This document shows positions 1 through 5,558 of a stretch of DNA of 5,696 nt, in pieces (the first letter of the stretch is position 1; each line of letters opens with the position of its first letter). The DNA is taken from assembly GCA_017961965.1 (NCBI GenBank), contig JAGCWG010000277.1, forward strand, positions 1 to 5,696. The letters run 5' to 3'. Made by a program: the position numbers and the translations under genes. This DNA is from Bacteroidaceae bacterium (GTDB taxonomy: Bacteria > Bacteroidota > Bacteroidia > Bacteroidales > Bacteroidaceae). The notes below the pieces were generated by a model. It made no database searches. It saw only the letters and a program-made list of their open reading frames with translations, and had not been told where the DNA came from.

Positions 1-841
1 ACTGGTAAGCATCGCGGTACTCAACCTCAGCAAAGCGACGTGCGGTATTGCATACGTTGATGTACTGCTTCAGTGGCGAGTCCTTCTTCAACTCATATAT
101 TGTCTTGATGGTTATTCCACCCTCAAATCCTGTCTCACTGTAGCATCGAGTGATGAGTGCCTTATTAGAGTGTATGAGATGAATATCATCCTTAATATTG
201 AGATGCTTGCTCATACAGTTAGTGACATGTCCGACATAGTCGCCCCATGTCTCATCGTCTATGACAAACACATTTTCGTCAGGATTAAGTTCGTTTGCAA
301 GATATGATTTCTTGTTTTCGTTGACGTCAATGGTGTAAGCCTCCACCTTACTCTCTTCCACAGGACTCTCATGCTCCTCGTGTATGACATTCAAGTAGTC
401 AATGAGAAGAGCCTTGCGCTCACTGAGATCGGCATCCACGCTGTTGCGGTCGTCTTCTGTGAGACCGAAAGCACGGTACTGACCAGGAGTGGTATCCTTT
501 GTCGCCTTATAGAAACGTTGTGTGAGGTCAAAGAGTTCCTCATTGTCGTTGACAAACTGTGCCGTTTCAATGTTCAGCGGATGTTTCTTGCCATAGAGCC
601 ACACAGCATCTGGAAATGCGGTGTTGCGCTGAGTGTAAGTATGGTATATCTTGATGTCCTCCTCGTGCTCTGATACGATGGTTTTCATATCATAGTCGTT
701 TGGATCATTCTTCATATTCTTCTGCTGAAGAAAGAGGTTAAGTCCTGCGGCATAGTAACGGCAAGCATTCTGGTATGTCTCCTCGATTTTTCCATAGGTG
801 TCCTGATGGAAAGTCTTCATGTAAAAGTTCTTCAATCCCAT
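1..841 (-). CDS. Hypothetical cytoplasmic protein, C-terminus cut off by the window edge
   Basis: I translated 280 uninterrupted codons running leftward out of the window, starting MGLKNFYMKTFHQ. The protein is not recognised. It is hydrophilic and acidic in its middle (EEHESPVEESKVE near residues 153-165). It has no signal peptide or membrane segment, and alternates likely helical stretches (EETYQNACRYYAAGLNLFLQ, about 20-39) with a more strand-like part from about residue 190 (ENVFVIDDETWGDYVG, then IHLIHSNKALITRCY). It begins 9 bp after the stop of the 358-aa gene at 851-1927, on the same strand, so the two are almost certainly co-transcribed. The start is uncertain. ATG at 841 has AGGA only 2 nt in front of it, too close for a good ribosome site; ATG at 820 (residue 8) is an alternative. 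The upstream gene's TAA lies in the same reading frame, only three codons before this ATG. Function unknown; the reading frame itself is solid. Confidence 0.82.
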   Translation of the reverse strand, partial: MGLKNFYMKTFHQDTYGKIEETYQNACRYYAAGLNLFLQQKNMKNDPNDYDMKTIVSEHEEDIKIYHTYTQRNTAFPDAVWLYGKKHPLNIETAQFVNDNEELFDLTQRFYKATKDTTPGQYRAFGLTEDDRNSVDADLSERKALLIDYLNVIHEEHESPVEESKVEAYTIDVNENKKSYLANELNPDENVFVIDDETWGDYVGHVTNCMSKHLNIKDDIHLIHSNKALITRCYSETGFEGGITIKTIYELKKDSPLKQYINVCNTARRFAEVEYRDAYQ

Positions 842-850
842 AGTCCTGTG

Positions 851-1927
851 TTACTTTGCAAGGTTAAACAAATCTTCTGGCAACACGAAGTTGCGCAACT
901 CACTGTCATAATATCCACCCATATTTCCTATGATATTGATAGCCCCATTCTGCATCTTGGCAAACAAGATGTTGTTGCCCGTCTCCATCATAGTAGCATA
1001 GAGCGCCTCGTTCTGCTCCGGTGTGATAGAGCCAAGAGTGTAAAGCTTGAGTATTGGCTTTTCATGTATCTCTGAATGTTGGGTAGGAACCCAACGGAGC
1101 ACCATCACGGTATTGCGCTTACCAGTGTATAGTACGCAATAGAGTGGTTTGTCTGTTGCAAGAGGTGTCACAAGAGTCTCTTGGCAAACATTGTATGTCG
1201 TACCTGTCAATTCCTCAGGCAACTCCTCGCTTGTAATCTTTGTTCCATCAAGGAAACAGTCAAAGACGAATCCGTAGTCATCAATGATTGGCACGCTAAT
1301 CTGTTCAAACTCGGCAAGACAGACCGTCTCTTGTCTGTACTGACCGTCCGACCACTGACTATCATAAGGCACATTTGAGAACTTGCACTTCAGCTTAAGG
1401 CTATCGACCTTTGTGAGGTAATCGATAGTAGCTTCCTTGGAAGCATATTCAGTAGTGCTGAACTCAGGAATCATGAGTTTGAGACCAATATGATACTTGA
1501 GCATAGGTTCATTCTCCGGCGTATATTCATAGTGGTAAGGGAGAAGTGCGAGAGGACTGACGTCAAAGCGCGTCTGTCGGAGCACCGTCCAACCTTCTTC
1601 GAGGCAAGCACACAAATAGAAGTGAAGGCTTTCGGCAGAGTCCTTCATTGCGTTCTTGATATTGTCAACATAGAAAAAGAATGGATAATGTTCAACTTCA
1701 TTACTTCTCTTCTTTGGAACGCACATATCAATAGTGTCCTCCTTGATGAGTACACCGAAAGCGTTCAATGTGTTTTTTAATAAGCGTCCAAGTCCGTAGC
1801 CACTGATGGTCTTGGCTGTCTGAATCTGTCCATGTGCATCACACACCGATTTACTCTTGATTGGACTGAAGACATCAAGTGTGGTGCAGGCAGTGATGAA
1901 TTGTTCTTCGTCTTTGGTTTGAGCCAT
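851..1927 (-). CDS. Hypothetical 358-aa protein, first visible gene of a leftward operon
   Basis: This is a complete reading frame from ATG at 1927 to TAA at 851-853, and the longest frame on either strand here. I do not recognise the family. No signal peptide or membrane helix is visible. The first ~55 residues include a glycine-rich turn (SGYGLGRLLK, 42-51). Residues 82-110 are aromatic-rich (PFFFYVDNI, then LHFYLCACLEEGW). Residues 211-230 carry a hydrophobic/acidic stretch (SVPIIDDYGFVFDCFLDG), and 262-280 look like consecutive beta strands (PLYCVLYTGKRNTVMVLRWV). The mixed alpha/beta pattern and even codon use suggest a folded soluble protein. A TAnnTTTG promoter element lies about 66 bp upstream, so this is probably the first gene of its transcript, followed after 9 bp by the partial gene at 1-841. 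No Shine-Dalgarno sequence precedes the ATG (ATTATAAATCT), which is usual for Bacteroidetes. Function unknown; a partnership with its downstream neighbour is inference from spacing. Confidence 0.85.
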   Translation of the reverse strand: MAQTKDEEQFITACTTLDVFSPIKSKSVCDAHGQIQTAKTISGYGLGRLLKNTLNAFGVLIKEDTIDMCVPKKRSNEVEHYPFFFYVDNIKNAMKDSAESLHFYLCACLEEGWTVLRQTRFDVSPLALLPYHYEYTPENEPMLKYHIGLKLMIPEFSTTEYASKEATIDYLTKVDSLKLKCKFSNVPYDSQWSDGQYRQETVCLAEFEQISVPIIDDYGFVFDCFLDGTKITSEELPEELTGTTYNVCQETLVTPLATDKPLYCVLYTGKRNTVMVLRWVPTQHSEIHEKPILKLYTLGSITPEQNEALYATMMETGNNILFAKMQNGAINIIGNMGGYYDSELRNFVLPEDLFNLAK

Positions 1928-1992
1928 AGATTTATAATCACTTATGGGTTTATTTCTGTCGGCAATGCCAACGAACCGGTTAATTCCGCTTG

Positions 1993-2000
1993 CAAATTTA
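1993..2000 (-). promoter_or_regulatory. Bacteroidetes -7 promoter element for the leftward hypothetical operon
   Basis: On the minus strand positions 2000 to 1993 read TAAATTTG, a full match to the Bacteroidetes primary sigma -7 consensus TAnnTTTG. It lies 65 bp before the ATG at 1927, giving an expected leader of about 55-60 nt. The -33 region is a T run (about 2019-2013, TTTTTT) without a clear TTTG, so this half is weak. Correct orientation and position make it the best promoter candidate for the gene pair. Confidence 0.6.
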
Positions 2001-2122
2001 TAATTTTTAGTTAAAAAACGTATGATAATGTAAAAAAAATATCAAAAAAAGTACAATTTTAAGACCGTTTTGTATTAAAATATCATTTTTGTTTACTTTT
2101 ATCGCATAAAAAAACATGTTCC

Positions 2123-2155
2123 TTGCTACATAGTTCTGTTTTTTTTGTACATTTG
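2123..2155 (+). promoter_or_regulatory. Bacteroidetes-type promoter for the membrane-protein gene
   Basis: TACATTTG at 2148-2155 matches the TAnnTTTG -7 consensus exactly. A TTG at 2123-2125 lies 22 nt upstream as the -33 element, within the usual range or slightly long. Transcription would start at about 2160, giving a leader of roughly 95 nt before the ATG at 2256. That leader contains the palindrome at 2210-2225. The eight-T run at 2139-2146 lies between the two elements. Confidence 0.65.
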
Positions 2156-2209
2156 CACAGCGAACTTAAACAAACAACTGTGTACTAAAAATCACGAGTA
2201 CTTCTAAGA

Positions 2210-2225
2210 ATTATCCAAGGATAAT
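2210..2225. promoter_or_regulatory. Perfect 7-2-7 palindrome in the leader of the membrane-protein gene (possible operator)
   Basis: ATTATCC, then AA, then GGATAAT: seven complementary bases on each side of a two-base centre. A two-base loop is too tight for a good RNA hairpin, so a binding site for a dimeric protein is more likely. It lies about 50 bp downstream of the predicted transcription start and 30 bp before the ATG, where a bound repressor could block elongation. Operators of Fur-superfamily proteins are often 7-1-7 palindromes rich in ATTATC/GATAAT, and a member of that family is encoded two genes on. The link is inference. Confidence 0.45.
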
Positions 2226-2255
2226 ACCAAGAAGCTCCAAAGTTCTAATAACCCA

Positions 2256-3011
2256 ATGAAAACAAGAACTAAGTTTCAGATTACGGTGATAGCAATGCTC
2301 ATAGAGACAGTTCTCCTTGCTGCAAAGCAACCGTTACTTTACAATATACAGAGCATCGCTCATTTTGACCAAGGACTGGCAACAACCATTGTCATCTACT
2401 ATACATACCTGTATAAGATGGCAAAGGTCATCTGTTACCTTTTCTTCCTTATCTTTGTACTCCTGCTCGAAAAAGAATACAAGCATAAAATATTCGGCAA
2501 GTTCTTTATTGCGGATTTTGCCGTCTATGTACTGGATGCATCCATCCTGTACCTTCTTATGTTTGCGCCAGACCTCAGCAATAACGTGCGCCATTACACC
2601 GAAATCGTCATTGCTCTCATGTCGGCATTCACTTCTTTCTTTGCAGGAACATTCCTCTATCAGAAAATACGTTCAAAGGCATTCCGCAAGATAAGGACCG
2701 CCTACCGCCTCTATGCTCTTCGTTACATCCTCTACGTAGTTGTGCTCAGCATTGAGTTGATTCTGCACAACTTCAAGGGCATGGGTTACATGGAACTTGG
2801 CTCATACACATGGTGGGTAGTCCTCAGCTGGGCAATACGTATGCCTCTCCTCATCTACAGCCGCGTCGTCCTCTTCACAGGCGTGATGGACATGAAGACT
2901 GCCAAGGAGACGCATGAGGAGCATAAGGAAAACATGAAGCATCTACATCATCATCACCACAAACATCATCATAGCAAGGATGAGGCTGAGGAGCAGACGA
3001 TGGATTCATAG
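2256..3011 (+). CDS. Polytopic inner-membrane protein with histidine-rich C-terminal tail
   Basis: The product is 251 aa, mostly hydrophobic. Probable membrane helices are near residues 9-25, 41-72 (long, perhaps a bent helix or two), 83-104, 115-135, 153-171 and 185-207. Basic loops such as YQKIRSKAFRKIR (135-147) suggest a cytoplasmic side by the positive-inside rule. After the last helix comes a soluble tail (212-251) with HLHHHHHKHHH at 229-239 plus H220 and H223, then an acidic end (KDEAEEQTMDS). Such a His cluster can bind zinc, nickel, copper or cobalt. I do not recognise the family, and no known transporter signature is visible, so calling it a metal transporter would be a guess. The start is fixed by the end of the open frame and a TAnnTTTG promoter 100 bp upstream; no Shine-Dalgarno is visible. 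A Fur-family repressor gene follows after 142 bp on the same strand, which supports a metal-related role. Confidence 0.85.
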   Translation: MKTRTKFQITVIAMLIETVLLAAKQPLLYNIQSIAHFDQGLATTIVIYYTYLYKMAKVICYLFFLIFVLLLEKEYKHKIFGKFFIADFAVYVLDASILYLLMFAPDLSNNVRHYTEIVIALMSAFTSFFAGTFLYQKIRSKAFRKIRTAYRLYALRYILYVVVLSIELILHNFKGMGYMELGSYTWWVVLSWAIRMPLLIYSRVVLFTGVMDMKTAKETHEEHKENMKHLHHHHHKHHHSKDEAEEQTMDS

Positions 3012-3012
3012 T

Positions 3013-3027
3013 GACACTGGACGTGTC
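3013..3027 (+). other. Small hairpin just after the membrane-protein stop codon
   Basis: GACAC (3013-3017) and GTGTC (3023-3027) are complementary around a 5-nt loop, one base after the TAG stop. There is no T run behind it. It may add stability to the mRNA 3' end or be chance. Confidence 0.25.
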
Positions 3028-3049
3028 CATGATTTCAAATGTCAAATTT

Positions 3050-3074
3050 ATCATGTATGCCTTCGGGACATGAT
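3050..3074 (+). other. Hairpin with TTCG tetraloop between the membrane-protein and Fur-family genes
   Basis: ATCATGT (3050-3056) pairs with ACATGAT (3068-3074). Inside, CC-TTCG-GG (3060-3067) can stack as a stable tetraloop, leaving ATG (3057-3059) as a bulge. No U tract follows, so it is a poor intrinsic terminator; a processing or partial termination site between the two genes is possible. Confidence 0.4.
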
Positions 3075-3117
3075 CTAATCGTAGATATCAAATCACAAAT
3101 AAATACACATCCAGCTT

Positions 3118-3146
3118 CCCTCCCTCTGGGGAGGGTCAGGGTGGGG
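3118..3146 (+). repeat. REP-like GC-rich palindrome with overlapping G-quadruplex motif upstream of the regulator gene
   Basis: CCCTCCC (3118-3124) is perfectly complementary to GGGAGGG (3129-3135) with loop TCTG. The G side continues to give four G runs at 3128-3131, 3133-3135, 3139-3141 and 3143-3146, with loops of 1, 3 and 1 nt: a canonical, tight quadruplex motif on the mRNA-sense strand. It ends 7 nt before the regulator ATG. From memory, C/G-rich palindromes of this look recur between genes in Bacteroidetes as REP-type elements; copy number cannot be judged from this window. Hairpin and quadruplex use the same G runs, so they exclude each other. Confidence 0.6.
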
Positions 3147-3153
3147 CTTATAT

Positions 3154-3552
3154 ATGACTCATCTTACAGAACATGGAATAAAGCCTACGGCTGTACGTGA
3201 ACTCGTATGGAAGCAGGTACAGAAACAGAGCGAGACATTCTCGCTCAGCGATATGGAGGAACAGTTACCAGACCTTGACCGTTCCTCTATTTTTCGTACC
3301 CTTCGCCTGTTTGCAGAGCACATGCTCCTTCATGTCATAGATGACGGCACAGGCATACATAAGTATTGCGTATGCAGATGTGAGAATGGCCAGCATCTCA
3401 ATCATATTCATTTCACCTGTCTCCGCTGTGGACAGACCTATTGTTTCGAGGACTATCTCATCCCTGTTGTAGATATGCCCGAAGGTTTCGTTGCACAAGA
3501 TACCGAATATATAGTAAAGGGTATATGCGCCAAGTGTGCGCAGAAAAAATAA
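3154..3552 (+). CDS. Fur-superfamily metal-dependent transcriptional repressor (Zur-like)
   Basis: The 132-aa product has the Fur layout. A winged-helix DNA-binding domain (about 5-68) includes GIKPTAVRELVWKQV and the recognition-helix region DRSSIFRTLRLF (42-53). A C-terminal metal-binding dimerisation domain follows. C89xxC92 and C125xxC128 form the expected structural zinc site. H84-I-H86 matches the HxH of the regulatory metal site, with E99/D100 nearby. The position of E. coli Fur E101 is C97 here, and C72, C74 and C76 add thiols, giving eight cysteines in 57 residues. Thiol ligands favour zinc sensing, so Zur-like is my best guess; Fur or PerR-type sensing is not excluded. Length is slightly below the usual 140-150 aa because of a short N-terminus. 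ATG at 3154 is the only sensible start, since the next Met is residue 34. It lies 142 bp after the His-tailed membrane-protein gene, possibly in one operon; no clear promoter of its own was found. Confidence 0.9.
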   Translation: MTHLTEHGIKPTAVRELVWKQVQKQSETFSLSDMEEQLPDLDRSSIFRTLRLFAEHMLLHVIDDGTGIHKYCVCRCENGQHLNHIHFTCLRCGQTYCFEDYLIPVVDMPEGFVAQDTEYIVKGICAKCAQKK

Positions 3553-3616
3553 GTAAGGATAGCAATATTTTTGTTTTTAGGTCATTAGTATATTGACGCG
3601 AAATCACACATTTTCT

Positions 3617-3639
3617 ATTGATTGATAACATCAATCAAT
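3617..3639. terminator. Hairpin between convergent genes, overlapping the AAA-ATPase stop codon (possible bidirectional terminator)
   Basis: ATTGATTGAT (3617-3626), loop AAC, ATCAATCAAT (3630-3639): ten perfect base pairs with a 3-nt loop. The minus-strand gene's TGA (3633-3631) lies within the stem. It lies between two convergent genes, as expected for a shared terminator, but the stem is AT-rich and no strong T run follows on either strand. Termination is therefore inferred from position. Confidence 0.45.
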
Positions 3640-5187
3640 TAAGACATTCTCTATATTCTTCGTTTCCTTGCTGAAGTTCATACCTATGCGGATAATCTTC
3701 TGACCATTCAGTTCAAAAGGAAGAGTGTAATGTTTGTCTTCAATCTGTGCAAGGGCTTCCTCAGCCGTTCCGTCAAGTTTGAACTCCATAACATAGCAGA
3801 ACTTAGGAGTCTGGAGCACAAGATCTATGCGACCTTCACTTGTCATGTATTCAGCCTGTACATACACACCTGCAAGTTTGCTGATAAGCCATACCACATT
3901 CTGATAATGATTCTCCAGGTCCTTAATCAGCATATATGGAGTGTCGGCAAAGAGTACCTTGAGACGCTTAACGAACTGTTCAACATTTCCAGCTTCAAGG
4001 TCTTCCACATAGTTCTGGATATCAAACAAAGACCTGTCCCTGTTTTTTGATGTGTACCAAGGAAGCAGGAACTTAGTAAAGCCCACTTCAACCTCTTCGT
4101 TTGGAAAACCAAGAGTGTATGTCTGAAATCTCTGATTATAGCTCTTTATGGTCAGGTAACCACTTTGGTAGATTACCGGTATTGGGTTCCTTGACGTAGA
4201 GTCGATACTGTTGAGCGTGTCAGCATCGACCTTTGCATGCTCCATATCGTTGAGGTTATACTCACCACTCTGGAGAAGTTCAACGAGATACGTAGGAGTA
4301 CCAGTCTCGAACCAATAACTACCGAACTCCTTTTTCTTGAACGTATTGAGTACGCTGAACGGATTATACATCCCACATCCTCTTGGGTGGAAATGATAGC
4401 CGTCATACATCTGTCGCAACTTTTCTACAGTCTCCTCAAATGTCATGCCGTTGGCATCGGCAAGAACCTTGACATAATCCTTGAGAGTTATGGCAATGTC
4501 ATCTTCCGTCATTCCGCAGATATTGTGGAACTCGTAATCCATGGAAATGTCCTCAAGGTTGTTAAGGTCGCTGAACACGCTAACCTTACCGAACTTGGTA
4601 ACACCAGTAAGTAACGCAAACTTGATGCAAGCATCTTTACTCTTCAACGCGCCATAGAATCCTTTCAACGTACCACGGAACTCATCCTGTAACTCTTCGT
4701 TACCAATGGCCTGAAGCATCGGCTTGTCGTATTCATCCACAAGGATGACCACCCCCTGACCTGTCTTGTCGTATGCACGCTGGATGACACCTTCGAAACG
4801 AGTGCCAAATGATTTTTCATTAGCGTTCTTGCCATACAAGCTCTCTGCTTCCGAAAGGAACAAGTCAATCTTATCCTCCAGCTTCTCCTTGCAGTCATAC
4901 TTCTCTGTGTTCAGGTCAAGATGCAGCACTGGATGTTTCGCCCAATCAATATCTGCCTTATCAGCAATGGCAAGACCATCGAACAACTCACGCTTGCCAT
5001 CAAATATTGCATGGATGGTGGACATCAACAGAGACTTTCCGAAACGACGAGGTCGGGAGAGAAAATAATACCTTCCTCCCTTAATCAACTTATAGATAAG
5101 TTCCGTCTTATCAACATATAAGAAACCATCTTTACGAAGACTTTCAAAACTCTGTATGCCGATTGGCAATGTCCGTAGTTGTTCCAT
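3631..5187 (-). CDS. AAA-ATPase-like protein with C-terminal PD-(D/E)XK nuclease-like domain (DUF1703 type)
   Basis: Read from ATG at 5187 the product is 518 aa, normal for this family. The N-terminus (LPIGIQSFESLRKDGFLYVDKT) is the standard family opening. Then come a P-loop variant SRPRRFGKS (44-52), Walker B VVILVDEYDKP (146-156, with D151 and E152), and the conserved LLTGVTKFGK (192-201), YDGYHF (261-266), YNPFSVL (274-280) and WFETGTP (292-298). The C-terminal domain carries GRIDLVL (D455) and YVMEFKL (E468, K470), the core of a PD-(D/E)XK nuclease site, with a following ALAQI helix. All key residues are present, so it is probably an intact ATPase and possibly an active nuclease. Families of this kind (Pfam AAA-ATPase_like plus PDDEXK_9) are abundant in Bacteroidales; their biological role is not settled, and mobile-element or defence functions are only proposals. 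An ATG at 5223 would add 12 residues but overlaps the promoter element, so 5187 is chosen. It stands alone, convergent with the Fur-family gene. Confidence 0.9.
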   Translation of the reverse strand: MEQLRTLPIGIQSFESLRKDGFLYVDKTELIYKLIKGGRYYFLSRPRRFGKSLLMSTIHAIFDGKRELFDGLAIADKADIDWAKHPVLHLDLNTEKYDCKEKLEDKIDLFLSEAESLYGKNANEKSFGTRFEGVIQRAYDKTGQGVVILVDEYDKPMLQAIGNEELQDEFRGTLKGFYGALKSKDACIKFALLTGVTKFGKVSVFSDLNNLEDISMDYEFHNICGMTEDDIAITLKDYVKVLADANGMTFEETVEKLRQMYDGYHFHPRGCGMYNPFSVLNTFKKKEFGSYWFETGTPTYLVELLQSGEYNLNDMEHAKVDADTLNSIDSTSRNPIPVIYQSGYLTIKSYNQRFQTYTLGFPNEEVEVGFTKFLLPWYTSKNRDRSLFDIQNYVEDLEAGNVEQFVKRLKVLFADTPYMLIKDLENHYQNVVWLISKLAGVYVQAEYMTSEGRIDLVLQTPKFCYVMEFKLDGTAEEALAQIEDKHYTLPFELNGQKIIRIGMNFSKETKNIENVLID

Positions 5188-5212
5188 AATCCTTAAAGTT
5201 ATGAATTTGCCA

Positions 5213-5244
5213 CAAAGATACAACTTTTAAGTGAAACGTAGAAA
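5213..5244 (-). promoter_or_regulatory. Bacteroidetes-type promoter for the AAA-ATPase gene
   Basis: On the minus strand 5220 to 5213 reads TATCTTTG, an exact TAnnTTTG match. A TTTC at 5244-5241, one base off TTTG, lies 20 nt upstream as the -33 element. Transcription would begin at about 5207, leaving a leader of about 20 nt before the ATG at 5187. The ATG at 5223 lies upstream of the -7 box and so could not be in this transcript. Confidence 0.7.
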
Positions 5245-5386
5245 GTGGAAAGTAGAAAAATCCATTTTATTATACAGTTCAAAGGGCAAAGGGACAAATA
5301 CCAACAAGAACTCAAAAACTTACATCCAATACTTGGCTGGCTGCGACAAATGTTTACGTGGCTCTTATGCTCGATTTTTTATTGTA
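5245..5386. other. Non-coding stretch upstream of the AAA-ATPase gene, nothing recognised
   Basis: No gene, RNA or strong promoter is recognised here. Minor features are a short repeated CAAAGGG (5280-5286 and 5287-5293) and a T run at 5375-5380. A 71-codon plus-strand frame (5231-5446) spans it but has low-complexity Lys/Asn/Ser content, starts over the opposite promoter and ends in the repeat element, so I do not call it. Confidence 0.5.
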
Positions 5387-5424
5387 CCACGTTGTGAAAT
5401 AATTATCCCACGTTGTGGGATAAT
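5387..5424. repeat. Direct repeat CCACGTTGTG, second copy embedded in a 10-bp-stem hairpin
   Basis: CCACGTTGTG occurs at 5387-5396 and 5408-5417, exactly 21 bp apart, which is two turns of DNA. The second copy is the centre of a perfect inverted repeat: ATTATCCCAC (5402-5411), loop GTT, GTGGGATAAT (5415-5424). A further half copy, ATTATCCCA, occurs at 5482-5490. The stem could act as a terminator for a leftward or rightward transcript, but no T run follows it. The phased direct repeat fits better with a protein-binding site or a dispersed repeat family. Confidence 0.6.
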
Positions 5425-5558
5425 GCATTATTGTGAGCAAAAGTGAAAATTCTTTTAAGATCTGACGGTGCGATTATCTTGATTATCCCAAACTGGCATC
5501 TCCCCAATTCCAGATCAACACATATACTGTTAGTGAGCACCATGGCAACGAATAAAAT
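5425..5558. other. Non-coding stretch between two repeat elements
   Basis: No gene is supported. The only notable content is a doubled GATTATC (5472-5478 and 5481-5487, the second extending to ATTATCCCA as in the upstream hairpin). A six-codon frame begins at the ATG in ACCATGGCAACG and ends at once. Confidence 0.45.

Larger units (their letters stand above)
1928..2255. other. AT-rich divergent intergenic region
   Basis: These 328 bp separate the leftward hypothetical operon from the rightward membrane-protein gene and hold the promoter for each. The core (about 1996-2147) is very AT-rich with several A and T runs, including eight A at 2032-2039 and seven A at 2044-2050, as expected for bent promoter DNA. 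An AT-only inverted repeat (ATTTTAA at 2056-2062 and TTAAAAT at 2075-2081, 12-nt spacer) sits between the two promoters. It may be chance in such composition. No coding frame here is convincing. Confidence 0.7.

Noticed and set aside
371..1780. Plus-strand open frames of 60-100 codons opposite the two hypothetical genes
   Set aside because: They are shadows of the longer minus-strand frames, with no promoter or recognisable protein features.
2334..2694. Overlapping alternative frames within the membrane-protein gene
   Set aside because: The membrane-protein frame is longer, has the promoter and shows coherent hydrophobic segments; the others do not.
3043..3050. TAAATTTG on the minus strand between the membrane-protein and Fur-family genes
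   Set aside because: It would transcribe antisense into the membrane-protein gene; no gene lies in that direction and the local AT content makes a chance match easy.
3566..3573. TATTTTTG, matching TAnnTTTG on the plus strand after the Fur-family gene
   Set aside because: It would drive transcription antisense into the AAA-ATPase gene from a T-rich convergent gap; no -33 element is clear and chance is likely.
3730..5121. Several 60-125 codon frames on both strands within the AAA-ATPase gene
   Set aside because: They overlap a gene with clear conserved motifs throughout and are alternative-frame artefacts.
5231..5446. A 71-codon plus-strand open frame downstream of 5230
   Set aside because: It begins over the divergent promoter of the AAA-ATPase gene, has low-complexity composition, runs into the repeat element (hence its VPRC/IPRC duplication) and has no TAnnTTTG promoter at a sensible distance.
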